Positions 36,353 through 40,263 of a DNA stretch of 40,263 nt are shown piece after piece. Made by a program: the position numbers and the translations under genes. This DNA comes from a virus, in IMG/VR virus record IMGVR_UViG_3300034022_000226, positions 1 to 40,263 of that record; one strand, written 5' to 3'. Each line of letters opens with the position of its first letter. Positions within the stretch are counted from its first letter, which is position 1. The notes under the pieces were generated by a model. It did not search any database. It had not been told where the DNA came from and worked only from the letters and a program-made list of their open reading frames with translations.

Positions 36353-36625
36353 TTAATAGTGTTTAAGGATTCTAAAATATTCGGTATCTAAACGACCTAA
36401 TAGAAATTCCAAATCATCAAATTGTTGAATAATTAAAGGTTTTAATACTTTTAAAAGAGTCTTTACTTCACCTATGTTATAAATATTCTCCTCAAATGAT
36501 GTCTCTTTATAAGTCTCTAAAGAATTTTCCTTCATATATTTTAAAAGTTCAGACGGGAAAGTTTTAGCATCGAAATTAATAATTTCAATTAAATCTTTAT
36601 GATATTCAAATTTATTTTTGTCCAT
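36353..36625 (-). CDS. Small hypothetical protein
   Basis: 90 aa, unrecognised, helical with several Leu/Ile repeats (EVKTLLKVLKPLIIQQFDDL). The DNA is noticeably more AT-rich than the flanking 130-aa gene, which may indicate a different origin. Confidence 0.55.
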   Translation of the reverse strand: MDKNKFEYHKDLIEIINFDAKTFPSELLKYMKENSLETYKETSFEENIYNIGEVKTLLKVLKPLIIQQFDDLEFLLGRLDTEYFRILKHY

Positions 36626-36644
36626 TTTTTTAAGTTTTTAATAG

Positions 36645-37037
36645 TTATCCAAATACTATTTCTCCAAATGCAAGGTACTGAAGCACAACGTCTGCCGTTT
36701 CTGCGTCACCCTCCTCTTTAATGTGCGCCATCAACGCATCACTATTGGCACTACGTGAAAGCTTTTGCAACCTCTCCTGCATTGTTTTTAGGCTTATGGT
36801 ACCAATTACCTCATCCTCGTGCTCTGCATCATTGATGGGCACATCTACGCCCTTCTCGATAGCTTTTAAGATTGCTGTGCTCAAGTACGGGTCTTCTGAC
36901 TTGGGCACAGCGTTCCGGATGAGCTTAGTAGCTTCATCACTCAAGTAATACCAATAGTTGCTACCACCCTCTAGGGCAGTTACAAAGATGTCTTCAAGAA
37001 CTTCTCTTTTGATTTCTTGATTGATTGTAATTGTCAT
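36645..37037 (-). CDS. Conserved phage protein of unknown function
   Basis: 130 aa. The start EVLEDIFVTALEGGSNYWYY (residues 12-31) is a pattern I recall from many phages of Bacteroidota, always as a small early protein without assigned role. A second half ends DAETADVVLQYLAFGEIVFG. Higher G+C than its neighbours. Confidence 0.65.
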   Translation of the reverse strand: MTITINQEIKREVLEDIFVTALEGGSNYWYYLSDEATKLIRNAVPKSEDPYLSTAILKAIEKGVDVPINDAEHEDEVIGTISLKTMQERLQKLSRSANSDALMAHIKEEGDAETADVVLQYLAFGEIVFG

Positions 37038-37042
37038 TTTGA

Positions 37043-37270
37043 TTAGATTTTTTTATAGTTATTAATGTTTAGGTTATAGTCTTCGCAGTATTCTTGTACT
37101 ATTTCAATTTTGTCGGTCACCCCATAACCCATACCGTCTGACCACTCGTTTTGGTCGTCTGCAAATTTATATGCATCATCCTCATTGTCAAATGCACGAA
37201 CACGTCCTGAATTGTAGCCATCGCAGTCCGTCCCTGTTTGTATTACCCAATAGGTAGCTAATTTGTCCAT
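37043..37270 (-). CDS. Small hypothetical protein
   Basis: 75 aa, very acidic and aromatic, with WVIQTGTDCDGYNSGRVRAF followed by DNEDDAYKFADD. The GTDCDGYNSG start resembles small antirestriction-like or DNA-mimic early phage proteins only in charge; no function is claimed. Confidence 0.55.
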   Translation of the reverse strand: MDKLATYWVIQTGTDCDGYNSGRVRAFDNEDDAYKFADDQNEWSDGMGYGVTDKIEIVQEYCEDYNLNINNYKKI

Positions 37271-37275
37271 TTTAA

Positions 37276-37428
37276 TTAATTTATAATGTTAGAAAATGCT
37301 ATGATACAAAATTGCACATAGGTGAACTTCTGTTCTGCTTGTGGGATTTTCTCGTAGTCATCCCGAAGATTCTCCTCAAACTCTCCTACGAACTCGTAGA
37401 ATAGTTGCAATAACTCATCGTTACTCAT
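37276..37428 (-). CDS. Small acidic hypothetical protein (50 aa)
   Basis: Starts MSNDELLQLFYEFVGEFEEN and ends in a hydrophobic stretch (FCIIAFSNIIN). Its ATG overlaps the stop of the upstream gene as ATGA, and it ends five bases before the next ATG, so it fits the operon exactly. Confidence 0.5.
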   Translation of the reverse strand: MSNDELLQLFYEFVGEFEENLRDDYEKIPQAEQKFTYVQFCIIAFSNIIN

Positions 37429-37712
37429 ACTAATTTTAATTTATGTTTTCTAGCTTCAATGTCAATTGCTTCAAAAATCTGCTCCGTCATATCACACATT
37501 ACCACGTCTAGGATGCCGTAGGCTTCGCCCCTATCACATTGGTATTTCTCCCTTATGTCCTCAATATGCCACATATTGCTAGTGTAATAACCCTTTGCTT
37601 TCAAAGTGTCCATAATTTTCTGTGTACTGTTTTTTAGACTTGCTAACTCATCTCTAAGGTAGTCAATCTCAAGCTGTGCCGTAGCACGCTCACTCATTTG
37701 GTAGTGGTTCAT
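37425..37712 (-). CDS. Conserved small phage protein
   Basis: 95 aa. An N-terminal coiled coil (ERATAQLEIDYLRDELASLK) is followed by MWHIEDIREKYQCDRGEAYG, then EQIFEAID. The second half recalls a widespread small phage family of unknown role. Coupled by ATGA to the genes on both sides. Confidence 0.6.
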   Translation of the reverse strand: MNHYQMSERATAQLEIDYLRDELASLKNSTQKIMDTLKAKGYYTSNMWHIEDIREKYQCDRGEAYGILDVVMCDMTEQIFEAIDIEARKHKLKLV

Positions 37713-37840
37713 TTTGATTTTATTTTATTAGGTTTGAAATAAAAGTATACGCAAATTGCTGAGTATACCAACGCTGCTAGTGGAATGCAGACTAAAAAAA
37801 AGTAAACTGTCTCCCACACAAAAAATAGTTTCTTTCTCAT
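37709..37840 (-). CDS. Tiny membrane protein (43 aa)
   Basis: One transmembrane segment (about residues 12-35, TVYFFLVCIPLAALVYSAIC and on), a basic N-terminus (MRKK) and a basic tail (KPNKIKSK). Its stop overlaps the next start as ATGA. A single-span basic protein could be a holin-like or superinfection-exclusion protein, but an early-operon location argues for caution. Confidence 0.55.
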   Translation of the reverse strand: MRKKLFFVWETVYFFLVCIPLAALVYSAICVYFYFKPNKIKSK

Positions 37841-37844
37841 AATT

Positions 37845-38069
37845 TTAAAATTCAATAAGTTCAATGTATTGATGCATTACAACTGTTGCCCTCTTATACT
37901 TTTGCTGTAGGCTTAAAATATAATCCTCGTTGTCATACATAATCTCATTCTCTCTCTCGTACTCAACCATTGGCTGAATAACGATTTTGATTTTCTCTGC
38001 ATCTAAGGACGTAAGGACATAGAAGTCCTCCTCGTCCCAAGCACTTGTCGAAATTCTAAATACGTTCAT
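37845..38069 (-). CDS. Small hypothetical protein
   Basis: 74 aa, unrecognised by name; FRISTSAWDEEDFYVLTSLD followed by a helical acidic part. Similar short proteins occur among early genes of related phages as far as I recall. Preceded by a 108-base gap. Confidence 0.6.
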   Translation of the reverse strand: MNVFRISTSAWDEEDFYVLTSLDAEKIKIVIQPMVEYERENEIMYDNEDYILSLQQKYKRATVVMHQYIELIEF

Positions 38070-38147
38070 TTTGTTGTGGTTTAAATGGTTATCCGTTTCA
38101 TCCTTTAGGAATCGTCAGTCAGGATACACACCCTGATACGGAAGGAA

Positions 38148-38163
38148 GTGTCTTTGAAGACAC
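38148..38163. repeat. Palindrome copy GTGTCTTTGAAGACAC
   Basis: Lies 14 bases past the stop of the amidotransferase fusion gene, in a 108-base gap with no gene. A further short stem (TCAGG/CCTGA, 38119-38136) lies beside it. It may end or process the transcript. Confidence 0.85.
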
Positions 38164-38177
38164 CCCCCTCGTAGAAT

Positions 38178-39275
38178 CTAGGCTTGAAGTCTCAAGACCT
38201 CAGACTCAGTGAACCACTCATCACAACCACAGCAATGATAATTTGAAAATGCATCGTGCTCCAAATCGTGAAAGCAATTTACACAAAACGGCTTTTCGTC
38301 TTGTACATTGAAGTCACAATCCTCTTCGTATAATGTCTCAGTAGGCGCATAATAGCTATCAAACAAGCTAACCGCATCACCATTGCTATACTTGTCCCAA
38401 CCTTTGCCCCAACCTAAAGTCTTAGGCTTTTTTATGTTATGGAAGTACGTTTTATGGTGAACCTTGCCTACCTCAGTCTCTTTAATATTGAAATATATCC
38501 AACAACTAAGTACAATACCTTTAACTTTTATGTCAATCTGCCTTCTCCTGTACCAATTCGGGTGACCCTCTAGCCTGTCCAACTCTTTTAGCTTTGTGTC
38601 ACTCACCTTGAATACGTCCACTTGCACGTTATAACCTACATCACTTTTGTCTATCAGGTAAGGTAAGCCACTTATAACCAATGGATATTTGTCTTTCGTG
38701 TATCCTTTGCCTACAAATTTGGACGAACTAAGGTAAGCATAGTAATTGCCATACCCTTTCTTTAACGTGCCGTAAACAGCCACTAAATTGTCCTCAATGA
38801 TATTTTTGCTATACCATACGCCATCTTTTTGCGTCCACAACTCTTTGTTGTACACCTGATAAGTCCGACTATGTACATTGATAGTCACAAACCGACTCTG
38901 ATGCTTCTCTAACTCTTTTTTCCAATGATGTCTAGGTATCTCGCCTAAGTTATTTGCAAGTACTCTTGAGTCACTCATTTGAGCGTTACCCAACCCTTGA
39001 ATAGTCCCGTTCATCATAAGCCACTCATTTTGATTCTTACCGCATTTGAATGGGTGCGTATTCTCTTTGTTGATTGCCCCGACTGTAGCATATCTAAAGT
39101 GTGCAATGAATGGACGCTCCGACTCTAATACTCTAAATTCTGCGCTCTTGTGGTAAGTTACCTCGAAAGTGTCGAGCCATATAATACCCAATCCGTGTGG
39201 ATTAATTCGTGCTGAAGTCTTTGCAACCTCTTTTGATACTTTCTTTCCCTTCTGCTTGATAATGATTATACACAT
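38178..39275 (-). CDS. Class II glutamine amidotransferase / gamma-glutamylcyclotransferase-like / zinc-ribbon fusion
   Basis: 365 aa in three parts. Residues 1 to about 155 are an Ntn-type glutaminase domain: Cys2 directly after Met (catalytic once Met is removed), NPHGLGIIW, FIAHFRYATVG (R61), NTHPF and MMNGTI (N89-G90). Residues about 163-265 are a GGCT/AIG2-like domain: VAVYGTLKKG (168-171 YGTL) and KLKELDRLEGHPNWYRR, with the expected catalytic Glu236. Residues 331-351 carry CVNC and CCGC, a small zinc ribbon. The first domain would release ammonia from glutamine; the second acts on gamma-glutamyl groups. Why they are joined is unknown; modification of an amino compound or nucleotide is possible. 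The leader has a short hairpin. Confidence 0.75.
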   Translation of the reverse strand: MCIIIIKQKGKKVSKEVAKTSARINPHGLGIIWLDTFEVTYHKSAEFRVLESERPFIAHFRYATVGAINKENTHPFKCGKNQNEWLMMNGTIQGLGNAQMSDSRVLANNLGEIPRHHWKKELEKHQSRFVTINVHSRTYQVYNKELWTQKDGVWYSKNIIEDNLVAVYGTLKKGYGNYYAYLSSSKFVGKGYTKDKYPLVISGLPYLIDKSDVGYNVQVDVFKVSDTKLKELDRLEGHPNWYRRRQIDIKVKGIVLSCWIYFNIKETEVGKVHHKTYFHNIKKPKTLGWGKGWDKYSNGDAVSLFDSYYAPTETLYEEDCDFNVQDEKPFCVNCFHDLEHDAFSNYHCCGCDEWFTESEVLRLQA

Positions 39276-39369
39276 ACTTGATTTGATTTGTAGGCAATGT
39301 CTTTTATAGACATAGAACCTGATTAATAAACTGATATTGAACGAAGGTACAACAATAAATAGACATAAC
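39276..39369 (-). promoter_or_regulatory. 94-base leader with hairpin before the amidotransferase fusion
   Basis: Contains ATGTCTTTTATAGACAT (39297-39313), a looser relative of the 16-bp palindrome, and the AATCAAATCAA leader close to the ATG. A minus-strand TATTGTTG (39350-39357) is one base off TAnnTTTG, so a promoter is possible but weak. Confidence 0.3.
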
Positions 39370-39531
39370 CTAATTTATTTTTGTAGCTTTAAATTTTTGA
39401 CGTAATAAATATGGATGCTCAAAGATAAATTTTGAGTACGCTTTCTCAATTGCCTCCCACTTTGTATGGGCGACAACTGAGTAAACGTGCTTGCCATCGT
39501 AAAACAATTTAAAATAGTGCTCTGCTTCCAT
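39370..39531 (-). CDS. Small hypothetical protein (53 aa)
   Basis: Starts MEAEHYFKLFYDGKHVYSVV, continues AHTKWEAIEKAYSKFIFEHP and ends basic. It looks like a small alpha/beta domain in which a beta hairpin is followed by a helix. The ATG lies four bases past the stop of the previous gene. Its layout resembles that of the 46-aa gene at 39844-39984 (strand, then xxKKEAIEESKKW helix). Confidence 0.5.
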   Translation of the reverse strand: MEAEHYFKLFYDGKHVYSVVAHTKWEAIEKAYSKFIFEHPYLLRQKFKATKIN

Positions 39532-39535
39532 ATAT

Positions 39536-39727
39536 TTAGGGTTTAATTTTTGCTTCTAAATATTCAATAACATCAATCCAATACTTATTTCCCGGTAAGG
39601 CTGAAAGGATTCCATCTACGTGCCAAATTGCAATACTTATTGCAATCGATTCTTTTGTACCTCCCGAAGATGGCGCAAACTGATACGCCTCATCAATTAA
39701 ATTTTCTGCTTGTTGTTTTACTGTCAT
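39536..39727 (-). CDS. Small phage protein, paralog of the 72-aa gene at 27837-28055
   Basis: 63 aa: KQQAENLIDEAYQFAP, then KESIAISIAIWHVDGI, then WIDVIEYLEAKIKP. The same helix-helix-Trp layout occurs in the 72-aa protein, a recurrent phage family without known role. Starts four bases past the lipoprotein stop. Confidence 0.6.
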   Translation of the reverse strand: MTVKQQAENLIDEAYQFAPSSGGTKESIAISIAIWHVDGILSALPGNKYWIDVIEYLEAKIKP

Positions 39728-39731
39728 AATA

Positions 39732-39839
39732 TTATGGTTTTTTAGGGCATCTTACTGCCAAATTTGATTGAAAAATATGTTTAGGGGCACAACTCGACAC
39801 TGTCAAGCTTATTGAGATTATTATCAATATTACTTTCAT
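39732..39839 (-). CDS. Tiny lipoprotein (35 aa)
   Basis: MKVILIIISISLTVSSCAPK is a complete lipoprotein signal: one Lys, a hydrophobic core and the lipobox VSSC (Cys17). Only 18 residues would remain after cleavage. It sits in a tight string of small genes with 4-base gaps on both sides. Possible roles are an outer-membrane superinfection-exclusion factor or an o-spanin-like lysis part; neither is shown. Confidence 0.6.
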   Translation of the reverse strand: MKVILIIISISLTVSSCAPKHIFQSNLAVRCPKKP

Positions 39840-39843
39840 TTGA

Positions 39844-39984
39844 TTAATATTTATAAGTTAATAAAATACGTTTCTCTATTCTAGTTTTTAGCCATTTTTT
39901 TGACTCTTCAATAGCTTCTTTTTTGTATTTAAAGGACGTTAATTGAATAAATTGACCTTTAATAAATATGTCAATTGCCCACAT
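39844..39984 (-). CDS. Small hypothetical protein (46 aa)
   Basis: Starts MWAIDIFIKGQFIQLTSFKY and ends in a basic helix (KKEAIEESKKWLKTRIEKRI). It follows the edge gene by 11 bases and precedes the lipoprotein by 4. A very AT-rich stretch, so the call rests on fit in the gene string. Confidence 0.45.
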   Translation of the reverse strand: MWAIDIFIKGQFIQLTSFKYKKEAIEESKKWLKTRIEKRILLTYKY

Positions 39985-39995
39985 TTTTTTAAATT

Positions 39996-40262
39996 TTAAC
40001 ATAATATTTTTGCTTTAGCATGATTGATTGGGTGAACTACTACAAAGTGATGGATTTTATATACTCCAACTGTGTCCGACTCCATTCTTTTGCTTTTAAT
40101 ACCCTCATTGGTTAACTTCTCTTCAATGGCGTTTAACTCACTCTCGTTTAACGTCTCATAGACTGAATAAATAGGCTTACTATAGCCTGATTCAATCCAC
40201 TCACAAGTACAGTCAAACTCCTCCTCCTCAATGGGGTTAAATACGCCTCTTATGATCTCGTC
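39996..40262 (-). CDS. Partial hypothetical protein at the right edge
   Basis: 88 residues of the C-terminal part are visible, from the window edge to a TAA at 39996-39998. The segment is acidic (PIEEEEFDCTCEWIESGYSK) and ends KIHHFVVVHPINHAKAKILC. No function recognised. The start lies outside the window. Confidence 0.55.
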   Translation of the reverse strand, partial: DEIIRGVFNPIEEEEFDCTCEWIESGYSKPIYSVYETLNESELNAIEEKLTNEGIKSKRMESDTVGVYKIHHFVVVHPINHAKAKILC

Positions 40263-40263
40263 A

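Noticed and set aside
38070-38177. Riboswitch in the 108-base gap
   Set aside because: Only short stems (palindrome and TCAGG/CCTGA) are visible; no known aptamer core recognised.
1-40263. Stop-codon reassignment (TAG or TGA), known in some crAss-like phages
   Set aside because: TAA, TAG and TGA all end normal genes here (for example TGA for terminase, TAG for capsid), and no frames need read-through to be complete.
1-40263. CRISPR array, insertion sequence or integrase/attachment site
   Set aside because: No regularly spaced repeats, transposase or recombinase motifs were seen; the HNH genes are the only mobile-type elements.

Overview
This window is most of a tailed double-stranded DNA phage genome whose host is probably a member of the Bacteroidota (a flavobacterium-like host fits). 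Base composition is AT-rich. Gene starts lack a strong Shine-Dalgarno and use A-rich leaders, and at least one upstream site fits the Bacteroidota -7 box TAnnTTTG. The portal, major capsid, connector and stabilization proteins resemble, from family knowledge, those of Bacteroidota podoviruses including the crAss-like group. No tape-measure or contractile-sheath gene is present, and three ejection-type proteins end the late block, so a short-tailed (podovirus) virion is the best guess. The window starts and ends inside genes, so neither genome end is visible.

Layout: bases 1-26506 are the late, plus-strand block. It holds the tail end of an upstream gene (possibly small terminase), large terminase, portal, a scaffold-like protein, the major capsid protein, a capsid-adjacent protein, two connector/neck proteins, a very large stabilization/tail-hub protein, two further tail proteins, a GNAT acetyltransferase, and three internal/ejection proteins of 182, 608 and 2290 aa. 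Intrinsic terminators follow the capsid gene and the next gene, and a promoter follows the second terminator. Bases 26512-40262 are the early, minus-strand block, converging on the late block with only five bases between stop codons. Read in its own direction it has a run of very small genes (including a 35-aa lipoprotein and a 43-aa membrane protein), a class II amidotransferase/gamma-glutamylcyclotransferase/zinc-ribbon fusion, more small genes, and a DnaA-domain-IV-like protein. Next come a recombination module (Sak-type annealing protein, RecE-like exonuclease and, beyond two tRNA-like genes, an SSB-like protein), a terminator, a primase-SF3 helicase, an SF2 helicase flanked by two HNH homing endonucleases, a VRR-NUC nuclease and a second DnaA-domain-IV-like protein.

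Together the early genes would make and recombine DNA (primase-helicase, SSB, annealing protein plus exonuclease, SF2 helicase, VRR-NUC). The late genes package it and build the particle. No DNA polymerase, integrase, repressor, holin or endolysin is recognisable, so the phage either borrows the host polymerase or encodes these functions outside the window.

The most unusual features are: a 16-bp palindrome, GTGTCTTTRAAGACAC, present five times, three of them directly after stop codons; two class II tRNA-like genes with abnormal anticodon arms around an 11-bp inverted repeat; two stand-alone DnaA DNA-binding domains; and the three-domain amidotransferase fusion.
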